Shown one piece after another: positions 21,123-33,400 of a stretch of DNA of 64,000 nt. The notes under the pieces were generated by a model. That model had not been told where the DNA came from. It ran no database searches and saw only the letters and a program-made list of their open reading frames with translations. Within the stretch, counting starts at the first letter, position 1; every line of letters starts with the position of its first letter. Made by a program: the position numbers and the translations under genes. The stretch is from Pseudozyma flocculosa PF-1 (lineage: Eukaryota; Basidiomycota; Ustilaginomycetes; Ustilaginales; Ustilaginaceae), in contig NW_006920871.1 in assembly GCF_000417875.1 (NCBI RefSeq), positions 541,239 to 605,238 on the forward strand, in the 5' to 3' direction.

Positions 21123-22079
21123 CTATGAGGAGGCCACGGCGGCGGATTGCTGAGCCGCGGAGGTCGCCGTGATATCTTGAGGTGCTGCGACTGCGGCGGC
21201 TTCGAGCTCCTTGTCCTTGGCCTCGTCCTTGCGGGCGAGCTCGGCCTCGCGCAGCTTCTTCTCGGCCAGGTTCTTCATCTTGAAGTAATCCTTGTGCAGG
21301 CCGCACTCGGTCTTGCCCCCCTTGTCCTTCCAGCGGCCCGAGCGCTCGCTGTCGCCGACGCCGGGAAGCGCCGTCGAGTGCCAGTCGCCGATCGACTTGT
21401 ACCCGAGGTCGAGGAGCTCGTTGTAGGGCACGGCGTTGAGCTTGGCGTAGCCGTCCACCTGGGCAAAGGACCAGTTCATGAGGGCGTTGACCTTGATCAG
21501 GCCCGTCTCGTCGACCTCGACGGCGTTGAGCGAGGCGCGATCGGCACCCTGCGACCGCCGGCGGCCGGTGAAGACTGCGCGGACGCCCATCTCCTCGTAG
21601 GCGCGTCGCGCCGGCTCGACCTTGACAAGGTAGTCGTAGGTGTCTTCGTCGCGCTCCCACAGCATGGGCCCCCACTTGGTCTCAAACTCGTTGACGGTGC
21701 GGGTGCCGGGCGGGTAGTAGGTGTGCATCTCGGCGTCGTAGTGTCGTGCGAGCTTGGCGGCGAGGTCGAGCGTCTGCGGGAAGTGGTAGAGGGTGTCGAC
21801 AAAGATGAGGGGCACCAGGTGCTTGGGTGGTTGCCCCGCCTTGGCCGCGCGCTCGGCACTGATCCGCGAGATCATGTCGACGGTGATGCAGCCAGTGAGG
21901 CCAAAGGCGGTGGTCTGGTAGAGGCCCGGCAGGTTGTCAATGGCCCACTCGATGATCTCGCGAGGATCGGCCTCGCCCAGCTTGCGGTTGATCGCAGGGA
22001 GGTTGTCGATGACATTCTGGATTCGGGCGTCGACGAGCGCCTGCTGAGAGGACTGGGCGACCTGGTCGGCTTGCGTCAT
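21123..22079 (-). CDS. MET16: Phosphoadenylyl-sulfate (PAPS) reductase
   Basis: Thioredoxin-dependent reduction of PAPS to sulfite in assimilatory sulfate reduction, cytosolic. One exon, 318 residues, start MTQADQVAQS. The adenine-nucleotide alpha-hydrolase-type loop TAFGLTGCITVDMI is at about 57-70, LIFVDTLYHFPQTL at 91-104, the TGRRRSQG signature at 171-178, and the catalytic cysteine in ECGLH at 258-262. Fungal Met16 is usually about 250-300 residues; the surplus is a charged, Ala-rich C-terminal tail after the ECGLH motif. Gene is divergently arranged with the unrecognised gene starting at 23629. Sulfate-responsive regulation is plausible from the family but no site was identified. Confidence 0.95.
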   Translation of the reverse strand: MTQADQVAQSSQQALVDARIQNVIDNLPAINRKLGEADPREIIEWAIDNLPGLYQTTAFGLTGCITVDMISRISAERAAKAGQPPKHLVPLIFVDTLYHFPQTLDLAAKLARHYDAEMHTYYPPGTRTVNEFETKWGPMLWERDEDTYDYLVKVEPARRAYEEMGVRAVFTGRRRSQGADRASLNAVEVDETGLIKVNALMNWSFAQVDGYAKLNAVPYNELLDLGYKSIGDWHSTALPGVGDSERSGRWKDKGGKTECGLHKDYFKMKNLAEKKLREAELARKDEAKDKELEAAAVAAPQDITATSAAQQSAAVASS

Positions 22080-23628
22080 GGTGAGCGAGACGGGCGACAG
22101 GGACAGAGCAACGGAGATGGGACGGTGAGCAGGCGAACGGAAGGGGGATGGCGGTGGTCTCGGTGAGGGCGAGCGATGGATGGTCAGAGAGAGGAAGGAG
22201 GGGGGCAAGAGGGGTCTTGTATGTCTTGTCGACGGCCCGGACTGTCGGTTCGAGGCCTGGGCTGTCGAACGACCCCGGGGCGAAGGAGGGACCCGAGCGT
22301 CAGCAGCTAGGTCGCCGCTAGCGTTGGTGCCATGCTGCTGCTGGCGCTGCGGCTGCTATCCCCGCCCTTCCGCGGCGAATCCTGGCCATGGCCTCCTCTG
22401 CCCCTCCGACGTCGAGCCTCCTCCACACGGTGTCGACGTCGCCATGACTGAGTTGGCCATCATCGACCATGTCCACAGCTTCTGCTGAGCGCTGGCTGGA
22501 CGCCAGGGTGGTGCCAAGGGCAGGCAGGGCGGCCGGGACGGATGCGCTGACCGAGCGAGCAAGATCGGCGGCGGGCGAGAGGTGGGTATAGGTGCCGAGT
22601 TCGACGGAGCGCAGCGCCGGGGATTCGAAGATCCATCACGTCGAGGACTGCGACGATTGCGTGCTTCGTTTCGAGGCCGGCATCCCGATAGATTCGACCG
22701 GATCGTGCTGTGGATCCCGATGCGCAATCGAGCCCCGATGGGAGCTGACAGTCGAGCTCGGTTTCAGCGTGACGCCCGGCAAGAGGTCGACGCCCGACGC
22801 GCGCCTGCAGGCAGGCCAGAGGCGGCTTGCCTGCGTGTGTGTGACTTTTCGGGGGGCAAGAGAGGGGTCGCGGCTGAGGATCATCGGTATGTCAGTTCCC
22901 GACCCGCAGCGAGCTGTCTGTCAGCTGCTCACCATTCCATGCTGGTGCCCAGAGACGCGGACGTGCAAGGATCGGAGACAGAACAAGGCGGAGGGGTCAG
23001 GGGCTCTTGTTGGGCTGCGCCGAGCATCCATACGTGTCGGAAGGGGGGCCCAGCAGGCAGGGGGCCGGCGGAGAGGTTGGTGGAAGAGGCATGCAGGCCG
23101 GGAGCCCCGTGGCCGAGCCAACCAATAAGGCAGCCAACCAAGGCTCGCGGGCGGTGGGGCTGGCTTGCTGGCTTGCTTGCTTGCTCGCTGGTTGTGTGTT
23201 TTTCCGCCGTCGAGCAGGTGGCCTCGCTCACTGCCTGTTGCTCTCGCCATCACCGTCCTCTTCCATCTTGCCTGCCCCTTCCCCTCTCTTGCTCTTCTCA
23301 TCTGCCATCGCCTTTGCATTCCCTTCAGCAGCTTCGCAGTCGGAACGGCCTGGACCGTGGCCACCATCGCCCAGCATCTCGTCTCTCGAACACAGCATCA
23401 GCACCATCCCAATTGCCATCCCGTTTTGAGCTTCGACGTCTTCTACAGTTCCGCCAACCCCTACTTCGACCATCCGCGTTCCAATCCCGCTCTACAGCAG
23501 CTTTCTGGACGCCCCTTTCAAAAAGCCGACTCCAACAAGCTGCCTCGAGGACTGCGCCTTAGCACCTCTGGCAGCTCGCCTACCCGGATGCCGCCGCGCT
23601 GAACGCCTCGCCCCTCGGATCTCAGGGA
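22080..23628. promoter_or_regulatory. Divergent promoter region between MET16 and an unrecognised gene
   Basis: 1.5 kb with no credible gene. Around 23160-23195 there is an imperfect gctt/ggct tetranucleotide run. A pyrimidine-rich tract from about 23220 to 23520 looks like the core promoter and leader of the plus-strand gene. A four-codon upstream frame (MPPR) begins at 23589. Confidence 0.5.
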
Positions 23629-26187
23629 ATGTACGGCTACATCGGGCGTATACAGAGGGTGAGCTGCCAAAGACCCACATCTTCTTCTCGTTCTGACGCC
23701 TCCTGCACGCAAGGGAGAGATCCAGGACGTTAGAGCTGATCTCGCTGCTATTTAATTCGCGTCGCGCGCGCCGCCTTGTCATGACACCAGGGCATCCCCT
23801 ACTCGCCGCCGTCCTCGCCCGAACTGTCGCCTCACCACGGAACGCCCGACCTCTCCGGAGGCAGCGATTCTGTCACCTCCCCCGACTCGACGTCGAGCCT
23901 CAGCTCGCAGCCAAGGCACGACTCGCCACATTCGACGTCCATCACGGGCAACCTGCGAAAGCTCTACGACGAGGTCAGGCAACCCGGTAGGTCCTTTCGG
24001 AGCTCGCGCGACGATGCTCGCTGCATCGGAAGCGAAGACTGCTCGGCATCAGATAGCCAGTTCGACAGCTTGCAGGACCTCCTCGAGCGGGCTGGGTACA
24101 AGGAGACTCGCGTCATCACACCGGACCGCCAGGCTATCGCCAGGATGGCGTCTCAGTCTCCTCGCAATCCCGCCGCCGCCAAAGGCGACGCCTTGTGGAA
24201 TGGCAACCACGCGTCGACCTCGGTCGCGGCGACATCACTCCGTCAAACCATACAACGGACCTTTTCCGACGAGCGAAAGCCAGCGCCGGTCCGCAAGCAA
24301 CTGAGGTCGACGAGATCATCCGGCTGGCTCTTTGGCGCCTTCTGGAGGGCGGAGTCAGCATCAGAGGAGGTGCCAGCGGTTCCTAAAATCCCGTCGATCC
24401 GCATCACTCCGAGCAACGACATGCATCACGAGCCCGAGTCAGGCCATGGTCTGGCCGAGGAGCAGCGCAAGGACTTTGTCGCATCAAAGACCGACATCGC
24501 AGCGCGGCGAAACGAGCAAGAGCAGGTCATCACGCACCAGGCGGCTCCGGCGAAACCATCGCATACCTCTGCCTCGGGCCGCACCTCCACGCCTAGAAGA
24601 CCGAAGGCAAAGGCGAGTCAGACGAGTCCAAAGGCAAGCCCATCGAAGACGATCCGGAAGCAGGCGAGCAGGAATCAGCTCTGGATGGGCAGCCTGGCGT
24701 ACCGGAATGCCAAATCGCAGACAGCGCCCGTGCGGATGAAGGGCGCCTTCGACCTCGACAGGGCGATCGGCAAGGATACGGCGGCGGCAGCAGACCGCTT
24801 TGCCCAGCAGCTCGGTGCTGCGAAAAAGGGGAAACGCCGCACCGGCCTCGCTGAAGCGTTTGCAGACAGCCCGACCAAGCCCCAGCGAGGCTCCATGGAT
24901 GATCCGCAGACGGAAAGCCCGCGCACGCAGCGCCGGCGGCGTAACGAGCGCGCGGTCTGGCGAGAATCTCTGCAGGGACTGAACCGCTTCGGCGATCGCA
25001 GCGGACGCAAGGGTCACGATGAGGACCCGACGCCGGTCAAGCCGGCCGCCGAGTCTGGGGCCGAGAATGGCACCATTGCTGTCCAGCTGCTTGCTGGACC
25101 GGCTCTTCCCTTTCTGACGATGGACCCAGCCGTCGCCTTGCGGAACGAGGCCTGCCTGCGCCCGAGCCACCTTCGCCGGATGAAGAGCGTGGACGTGCTC
25201 AGCAAAGCGCTGCAGGAGTGCGAGCGGCTCAAGCGGGAACGCGAGGCGTCATCCTCGACGCTTCCCATCGACGCTTCGCACCTCGCGCCGCCAAGTCCGG
25301 TGAGGCCGCCGTCGCCACCCACGCTCATGGTCAGCTCCCCGTCTGGCATCACGTCGCCCAAGGTGCTCGAGCTCAACGGGACCGAGTTTGAGCCTCGAAG
25401 CTGGTCGCCGCTAAAGGGCGAAGCTATCATCTCTTCGCGTCGCGTGACCAGGAGGCGCTCGAAGCCCCGACTCAACCCGATCCAGCGATCGCCAGCCGCT
25501 GCTGCCGGCGAGGCGGCTGGGTTGGAAGCGGTCCGGGGCCGTACAAAGTCGCCTCGCAGCCAGCGCACTTGCCCCACCGCCAACGGTGGCGACGGTCCTC
25601 GTTCGAGCGTCAAAAGCACCGCTGGATCGTCCAAGGTGCGGCCGCAGGCGACCCGATCGAACGCGTCGGGCTCGACGTCAGCCGCGATCCCTTCGAGGCA
25701 GCCGTTCGGGTCGAGCGCGGCGGCCAACGCCGTCGAGGGACGGGAGGACGACGATCCGTTCCGCTGCGACGGTCCGCTGCCCAGCACGATCAAGAAAAAG
25801 GCCTTTATGCAGAGCCTGTCTCGGGGCAGCAAGATTGCCAAGCTCATCGAAGAGACGCACCGACGTCCGATGATGGTATCGGACGAGAACAGCTTCGCCT
25901 CTGCCGGCCTCGACTCGCCGACATCGAGGGTGAGCGCCAACCGGCGCGGCAACAAGGCCGGCAGCGTCTCGCGGGCTGGCGCGGGCGCAGGCGCGTCGAG
26001 GTCGATCCGTCGCGAGCCCAAGGCTGCTGGCGCCGACGAGCACAGCGGCCACGGCGATGGGGCCGAGCGTGACGACGACGACGATGGGCTGCCGCGGCTA
26101 TCGTCGTCGTTGAGCCGCAGCTCTGCCAGGCGCATGGAGGCGCTCACCATGGCGCTGCGCGAGTGCGCCGACAACTCGCAACTCTGA
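23629..26187 (+). CDS. Unrecognised, mostly disordered basic/Ser-rich protein
   Basis: Exons 23629-23658 and 23791-26187 give 808 residues. The short first exon (MYGYIGRIQR) joins in phase 0 to GIPYSPPSSPELSPHHG through a GTGAGC donor and an ACACCAG acceptor; the joined frame stays open for 799 codons, which supports coding. I recognise no domain. Visible elements are a possible structured segment at about 93-130 (LQDLLERAGYKETRVITPDR), Lys/Arg-rich stretches, a conserved-looking STIKKKAFMQSLSRGSKIAK followed by IEETHRRPMM around 675-705, and a C-terminal helix (SARRMEALTMALRECADNSQL). A 5' exon further upstream cannot be excluded because the ten-residue first exon is preceded by protein-like frames. 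Function unknown; perhaps a nuclear or cytoskeletal scaffold by composition only. Confidence 0.7.
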
Positions 26188-26895
26188 TCCCCCAGCCCAG
26201 GCCCTACCCCGCCGGCTGTGCACCAACACCACATCACGGCGATCGATCATCGCCGCCACCACATCTGTTCCCCCGGCCCTATGGCGCCCGCACTTCGTCG
26301 ATTCGTTTCAGGCTATACCGACAGGATCCCTCCCTCGACCCAGCTTTTCACCGTCCCTGCTTCGCGACCGACACACACACACACACACATGTTCCATTCT
26401 CGTTCATCCATTCTTTCCCGTCCAGCCCCCGGCATCAGCAGCAGCACATCATTCCACCGCCAACTCTAGCTACACCTTTTTCCTTGCCAGCACATACCCT
26501 CACCCGATCCCGTCCCTCATCTTATGCCTCTTGATACCATCTCCTCTCATTTCACATGCAGCATCCCCTCACCGTTCCACGTCGGCCGATCCCCAGGGGC
26601 AGGGGCGGGGGCGGGACATGCGCCATGGCTCTCGCTGACCGCCTCTCTTTCCCGATGGATAGGCGTTTGATATTGTCCCGATTTATACTGGTTGACGGCA
26701 GAGTCAGGAGGGTTGGAGGGGCAAGGGAGGACCAGCTCGAATCTCTAGGCTAGGGACCCAACGTCGCGGATCGAGAGACAGGAGGCAGGGATCCGATTGG
26801 AAAGGATGAGATGGAGGGGTATAGGCGAGAGGGAGTGGGGGGTGGCGACGGCGGCGTCCGGCGAAACGCACGGCCAGGCCGAACGGCCCTCGTCT
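26188..26895. other. Tail-to-tail intergenic region
   Basis: 708 bp between two convergent genes, so it should hold both 3' UTRs. It is C-rich and T-rich on plus and contains the (AC)n microsatellite at 26371-26389. No gene seen. Confidence 0.5.
26371..26389. repeat. (AC)n dinucleotide microsatellite
   Basis: 19 bases of uninterrupted ac repeats in the 3' flank of the unrecognised plus-strand gene. Confidence 0.95.
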
Positions 26896-28839
26896 CTAGC
26901 AGAGCTGCGGGTAGGTCTTCTTGGTCTTGCCCACGATCTTCTTCACGTCCTGGCTGCGCGCCCGCGTCGTGATGAGGAGCGCATCGGGCGTGTCGACGAC
27001 GACGACGTCGTCGACGCCAAGGCAGGCAATGGGTCGACCGGCAGCGGGCACAATGAGGCCGCCCGCCTGCGACTCGGTGATGACCAACCGGCTGTCGCCC
27101 AGCACCCTCGCCTCGCCCTCTTCGGCGGGGATGAGGTCGGCCAGCGACGCAAAGTCCCCGACGTCGTCCCAGCCAAACGTGGCGGGCACCACGGCCACCT
27201 TGCCCAGCTTGGCGGCCGGCTCGGCCACGGCGTGGTCGATGGCGATCTTGGGCAGCGTGGGCCAGATCTCGGAGAGGATCGTCTGGCGCGAGGGCGTGTC
27301 CCACGCGGCCGCAATGCGGTCCAGCCCGTCGTGCAGCTCGGGCACGCTCCGCCGCAGCAGCTCGAGCAGCACCTGGGCTTTTACGACGAACATGCCGCCA
27401 TTCCACCGGTACTCGCCCGTGCTCAGGTAGGCCGAGGCGGTGCGCGCGTCGGGCTTCTCCTTGAACTCGGTCACGCGCCGCGCGTTGGGCGCTCGCTCCA
27501 GCTCCAGGCTCTCGCCCAGCTTGATGTAGCCGAAGCCCGTCGAAGGGTGCGAGGGCGCGATGCCGATGGTGACCAGGTAGCCCGCCTTGGCCGTCTCGAC
27601 CGCCTCGGTCACGGCCGACTCGAAGCCGTCGCGGCCCGAGATGATGTGGTCGGCCGCAAACGAGCCCAGCACGGCCTCGGGATCCCGCCGCCGCAGCACC
27701 GCCGCAGCCAGGCCAATGGCAGCCATCGACTCCTTTGGCGACGGCTCGGCGAGGATGTTGGACGCCAGCAGCTCTGGCAGCTGATCAGAGACGCCCTTGG
27801 TGTGCGCCTGGCCAGTGACGATCATCATGCGGGACGAGCCGGCCAGCGGCAGCAGGCGGTCCCAGGTGCTCTGCAGCAACGTCCTGCCGCTACCGGTAAG
27901 GTCCAGCAGGAACTTGGGGTACGACTCTCGGCTGAGGGGCCAGAGCCGTGTCCCCGCGCCTCCTGCGGGCACCACGGCCCAGAGGCCAAGCTTGGGCTCC
28001 TCTGTGAGGAGCGGAGCGGGCTGAGCCATGGCTGCGGGCGCCATGGCAAGGTGCGGAGCGGCGAAGTAGTCGGCGTTGCGCCCTTCGATGGGGCTGCCGC
28101 TGCGGCTGGGCAGGTCTAGCCGCTGGAAGCTGGTGAAGGCGGGCGAGGGCGAGATGGAGCCGGGCGGTGTGGCGGCGAAGAACGAGTTCTTGCGGGCGAT
28201 CTTTTCGTTCTGCGACTCGAGGGCGTCCATTCGCATGTGTAACCTGGCCAGCTGCGGTCGTCGGCCATTGCGAAGGGTGATGGTACAGGGAGATCAGCGG
28301 TGGGCGGTCAGCGCCGGCACGAGAGCGATGGACGGGTCCAAGGGTCAACCGGAACGAACCTCTTTCTGCATCGACGCGATTCCGTTGAGGACCTGGAGCA
28401 TGGCCGCCTGGCCGTCGGGGAGGTTGGCCATGGTGAAGGGTTCGTCTTGCAGCGGCTCCTTTTCGTTGTTGTGCTGGGAGATGTCTATGCTTGCGAGGTC
28501 GTCTGCGACGTCGGACGACGACGAGGACGACGACGTGGAGAGCGCCGAGTCGTACGAGTTTGGCTGGCCAGCGCTGCGCGAGCCAAACCTGCCGGTGACG
28601 TAGGGAGCTGAGGGGACGTTGACCGCGGTGGGCGTAGATGGCGAGGTGGACTGGTGAACGTTTGAGGTGGGGATGTCGACGTGGGTGGGGCCACCGATGG
28701 TGTTCAAGGACGACGAGGATGAGGATGTAGAAGACGAAGACTTGGTGGTGTTGGTGTTGCTGTTGGTGGTGGTGTTGGTGCTGCGAAGGGAAGACGAGGG
28801 ACAGGGAGCGGCGAGGCGATCGGTTCGGCTTGGATCCAT
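26896..28839 (-). CDS. Mannose-1-phosphate guanylyltransferase, bacterial (ManC-like) type, with fungal N-terminal extension
   Basis: Makes GDP-mannose from mannose-1-phosphate and GTP, the donor for mannoproteins, GPI and glycans. Two exons: 28839-28360 and 28251-26896, joined in phase 0 (donor GTTCGT, acceptor CCGCAG), 611 residues. Residues 1-150 are Ser/Thr/Asn-rich; about 150-181 form a coiled coil across the junction (IASMQKE joined to LARLHMRMDALESQ). The nucleotidyltransferase starts near 248 with the loop GGAGTRLWPLSRESYPKF at 257-274, then EPSPKESMAAIGLAAAVL, FAADHII, WNGGMFVV, IDHAVAEPA, FGWDDVGDFASL and VVVVDTPDALLITTR. This is the bacterial ManC form; ordinary fungal Psa1/Mpg1 enzymes have a different ~360-residue layout (GGFGTRLRPLT). 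No C-terminal isomerase domain is present. Confidence 0.9.
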
Positions 28840-29329
28840 GGCGGCCGAGGAAGGATTCAAGACGACGTGTAAGGACACACAGGCTATGTACAGGGTGGCT
28901 CGGTGGTCGGTGGTCGGTGGTCGTGGTCGTAGCTGGCTATGGCGGCGGAGGGGAGGGGGGAAAGGGAGGTCGGGAGACAGAGGGACGAGGGGAGGAGAGG
29001 GAGGCAGGCGGGCAGGCAGGCATGACCGAGGAACAGCGGCGAGGGCCGAGAGCCGTGCGTGCCAACAACGTACTTCGACTTGGGCCGAATGGCGGCAGCC
29101 GAGCCAGCAACACCTTCGCACCCACGCACAGCCAGGTAGGGCGGCCAGGCCAGGCCAGACCGGCAGCCACACAGCACGGCCTAGCCTCGCTCTGGACCCA
29201 CATCCCAGCGGCGCTTCGGCGCTCTGGCCGGGCAGCCCCCGCAGGCGTGGCCTGGCGTGGCCTCTTGCCCCCCTACACCTGGCCTCACGAGATCTTCGCT
29301 CTGTGGAGAGAAGACCGACGCTGAGCCTC

Positions 29330-29370
29330 CTGGCCTGACTTGGCCTGGCCTGGCCTTGCCTGGCCTCGCC
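29330..29370. repeat. Iterated TGGCC/CTGGCC short repeat
   Basis: Imperfect tandem of cctggc and ttggcc units (tggcctggcctggccttgcc at 29341-29360). Related GGCCAGG strings recur in several other intergenic regions of this window. Confidence 0.75.
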
Positions 29371-30103
29371 CTTCCTCTGCCCGACTGCCGCCAACCGCAT
29401 GGCCCTGCCTGTTGCTCGGCCAGGCCAGCAGGCAGGCGTCCGACACGTACCCCCGATTGCCGCCGACACGCCCTTCTGCGCTGCCTACACGTGTCCCTCC
29501 CAGCTTCTTGAAAGCAAGCCCAGCCAGCCAAGCCCAGCACCCGCCGGTGTCGTGCCAGCCGATCCAGATGGCATCTCTTGGCTCACAGGCAGCGCCGCCC
29601 GTCTCGACTTGCCGCTCGCTGTCGCGCTCTCCGCCGCGCTTCTCTTCCGCCGTGGGTGACCTCTCTGCCGCTTCAGCTTCAACGAGCTTCGCCGACGTAC
29701 GTGTCCTGAGTTGGCTGAAGCGGCCTGGCTTCGCGGCGCAGAGTGCGGCCTTGTCCGAGGGCGGGCAGAGGGCGGCGGTCGGTCGGATCGTCCGCTCGTG
29801 GCCTGTCTTTGTTCGCAGCTGGCCACTCCGCTGGGCAGACGACGCCGACATGGTCCTCGTGCGCAAACGTCCGGCTTGACGGACACCTCGGCCCTGCTTG
29901 CTTGTGGGCCTGTGGCTTGTGGGCTTGCCTGTGCCTCGGTGACGGGCATCCCGCGTCTCGGCCACGGCCTGGCCGCAAGTTGGGCGGTGGCTCGCCAATG
30001 CCCGAAGTCCAATGCCGAGTCCCGGGGGGAAGAGAGAGCCGGCTGGACAGGGGCCATCTCTGTGGGCTGCACCGTGCGCTTCTCCACACGTCCCTCTCTT
30101 CGC

Positions 30104-30132
30104 GCCGAGGCCGAGGCCGAGGCCGAGGCCGC
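30104..30132. repeat. (GAGGCC)n hexamer run
   Basis: About five copies of gaggcc in the 5' flank of the UVRAG-like gene, roughly 290 bp ahead of its start codon. Confidence 0.8.
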
Positions 30133-30424
30133 TCGGGCGACATCGCCCGCTCCCTCTCGCATCAACACCATCACATCGGCTCTTCCGCCCAGCTCCCTCA
30201 CCTTTTGCTCCGGCGCTCGACGGCCGATCCGACACCCTACGCCCATCCAAGAGCTCATCGAACCAGCGGGTCTCGCCCCTGCCATCTATCCGCCTCAGCA
30301 TCTGGCGCACGGGATCATGGCCACTCGCCCATTACCGAGAACCGACAAGACCAGCTAGCTGCAGCGGGCCAGACCGGGCATCGACCCAGCGACAGCGCTA
30401 CGCCCGCATCAATCCACCGCCGCC

Positions 30425-33400
30425 ATGCCATCGGCCTCATTCTCGAGCGGTGGCACTGCGACGCACCTGGCTGCGCCTTCGGATGCGATCCACTACGAAC
30501 AGCTCCGCATCGGCCAGATCTGCTCCATCCTCATCCGAAACCTCACCCTTCGCCCTAATCGCGACCGCGCACTCCGGTCCCTGGCCAACCTTACCTCGCA
30601 GCCCGGACACCTCGCCAGCAATGCCACCACCAGCGCCGATGATGCCGACCTCGCCCTGCGCATCGGCAGGTCTAACAGCAAGGGCAAGGCTAGGGCGAAG
30701 GCCATCCGCAGGAGGAGCTCAAGCTGGTCCCGCGACGACAACACAGCAGGCGGCAGCGACCACGAAGAGACCGTCACCAGGCATCGCCGCTCGACCTCGA
30801 GCAACGACCGGCGCGGCGCATCCACGGATGGACATGCCGCATCCCATCTCGCGAGCCGGCCGCGGCGGACCAGCGAAGAGCTATCGACCGCCAGCCAACC
30901 TCCCCGGCCCATACTCAAGACGTCCCACAGCAGCAAGGACAACCATGGCGCTGCCTTCAGCTACTTCTCCGACCTTTCACCCTCTGCCTCTTCATCCTTT
31001 CCATTCGGCGAGATGGGATCCGATCTTTTATCCCGCTCCGACTCTCGCAGCTCCTCCAAGTCCTCGGCCACCTTGATGCGCAGGCCAGGGACCAGGCCAC
31101 GCACGACCAGCGGAACGTCGACCCTGAGCGTACGAAGCGTGCGCTTCGAGGAGCAGAATGTCCACTCGACCCTGATTCGCAGGCCCAGCACCCCCGGTGG
31201 CAGCCGCTTCACTATGGGCAGCTCCTCGCGCTTTCTTGGCGGTGACAAGGCCCTGGATCAGATCATGGACGAGCGGCTACTTGGCTGCTGCGTCGAGCTG
31301 TGCGATCCATGGAGCGCGCAGGACGCAGTAGAGCTCAAGGACGGCAGTCGGGGACCAGCCGCCTTCTTCACCGCCGAGAGCTTGCGCGGAGGTCTGCACC
31401 ACTCCTGGGGCTCGCTACGGGGGGATCCGCTCTGCCCCACGCGCGACTTTCACTTTCCCCAATCCGCGACATCGGGATCCTCCCCGGGCCCCGCAACAAG
31501 CTGCCTGCGGGCCAGAGTCTGGGCCAAAAGGGAGACGTCGCCGCCAGATGCGAAAAGGAGCCTGGACACCAAGCTCGACTGGAAGCTGATCAGCTCTCGG
31601 GACGTAGACCTGCGAGAGCTGCAAAGGCTCGACGGCGACTTGACCGATCCTCGGCTGGTCACGTCTCCCAACATGATGGTGCTCGGCCTGATGTCGAGTC
31701 TTGCAGCCCAGAGCGAGGGCGATGCTGACGACGGAGGTGCGGCGACCAGAGCTGACGCTGATCCCGCCGCCGTCGCAGCGCAGCTCGCCGGCAAACACAA
31801 CGATGCCTCCCAGTCGCAGCCCTCGCGCGCACGGCGGCTTCTCGAACAAGTCGTCTACTTTGCAGTACCCCTGGATGGTGCCGTGGGCAAGTCGACCGCC
31901 AGCCGAGCAACTTTGAGAACCACGTCCGGCATGGCGGCCTCGCAATTCGATCAGCGCCCGGCGACGGATGGATTCGCGTCGGATCCTGAAGCCCCCAGCT
32001 TTGATGTCAGCAAGACGCATGCAGCCACCGACGAGGCACGGCGGGTACCGGCCCGCGACCGGCGGAGCATCTTCAAGTCCGAGGAAAAGCTCGCAATCGA
32101 GAGGAGTCTGCGCGAGACGCGGATGATGCCGAGCTACACGCTCGACGATGCTCGGGCGCTCCTCGCAAAGCAAGCGGAGCTCGCCGAGCTCAAGGCACAG
32201 ACCTCTCAGACCCGCAAGAGTCTCGATGACGTCCTCGGCGACCCGCAGGGCAGGATCAACCTGCGCCTGCAGCACGGCGAAGTCTCCGAGAGGCTGCGGC
32301 GTTTGATCGAGGAGCGTGACCGCGAGCGCCGGGACCTCGCGGAGCGCGAGGAAAAGCTGCTGCAGCGACGCAACGACCTGCAGATGCGGAGGCAGAGGCT
32401 CAAAGAGGCGGCCGCGGCATTGGACGAAGAAAGAAGAGCGGCCGATCGCCTCACCACGAGCAACGCCAAGCTGAGGAGGCGGACCGAGGCGCTGTCGCTC
32501 CGCATCCACCAGCGGCAGGCGAAGCTGCTGCGAAGCCTCGAGGACATTTACCCCATCGACCTGGTCGACGGCTCCGCGCTGCTCTTCTCGATCGCAGGCA
32601 TCCCGCTGCCCAATGGCGTGTCGAGCTGCTCGAGCTCGGAGCTCGAGGCGCAGGACAAGGCTTTGAAGGCGCTGATCAAGGCCAGGAACAAAGCCGATGA
32701 GGGCGAATCGTCTGAGGGCTCGCGGAAGCTCATCTACCATCCGCTCGACGACGACACAATCAGCACCGCGCTAGGCCTGGTGGCGCAGCTGATGACGCTG
32801 CTCAGCACCTACCTGGGCACGCCGGTCCACTACCCGATGGCCACGGCGGGGAGCCGCGCCGTGGTGCAGGACGGCATCAGCATCATGAGCGGGCCGCGGG
32901 CGTTTCCGCTCTACTCGAAGGGCGTGGAGCGCTACCGGTACGAGTACGCCGCGTTCCTGCTCAACAAGGACATTGAGCAGATGATGAACGTACACAACGT
33001 CACGGTGCTCGATATCCGCCACACGCTGCCCAACCTCAAGAACCTGATTGTCACCGTCTCGGCCGCGCCGCCGGCGAGCTCGTCGACGCGCAGGCGGCAC
33101 GTCGGCCGCAACGAGATCTCGCTCATCTCGACGCCGTCAAAGCCGTCGCCGCTGGCCGACGGTGGTGACGGTGTGGTCGGTGGCGCTGCGGCCGAGCGCA
33201 GAGATGCCGTTGCACAGCTCGGTCTGGGCCGGCCGCTGCAGGTGGGATCGACGGCGGTATCGAATGGCGTCGCTGGAGCTGAGGCAAAGAAGGCCGGCAG
33301 CAACGGAGTCGCAGCGCCCAACGGCGGCGAAGTCGCGCCGACGACGGCCGCAGCCGCCACCGCCACCGCCCCCGCCGTCAAGGGCGAGGCGCTCAAGACT

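Larger units (their letters stand above)
28840..30424. promoter_or_regulatory. Divergent promoter region between GDP-mannose enzyme and UVRAG-like gene
   Basis: 1.6 kb without a credible gene. It carries repeated GGCCAGG/CCTGGCC units at 29142-29159, 29330-29370 and 29414-29430 and a gaggcc hexamer run near the UVRAG-like start. Open frames here are low complexity. Confidence 0.5.

Noticed and set aside
22230..22300. A tRNA B-box-like string (GGTTCGAGGCC)
   Set aside because: No matching A box at the proper distance and no cloverleaf can be drawn.
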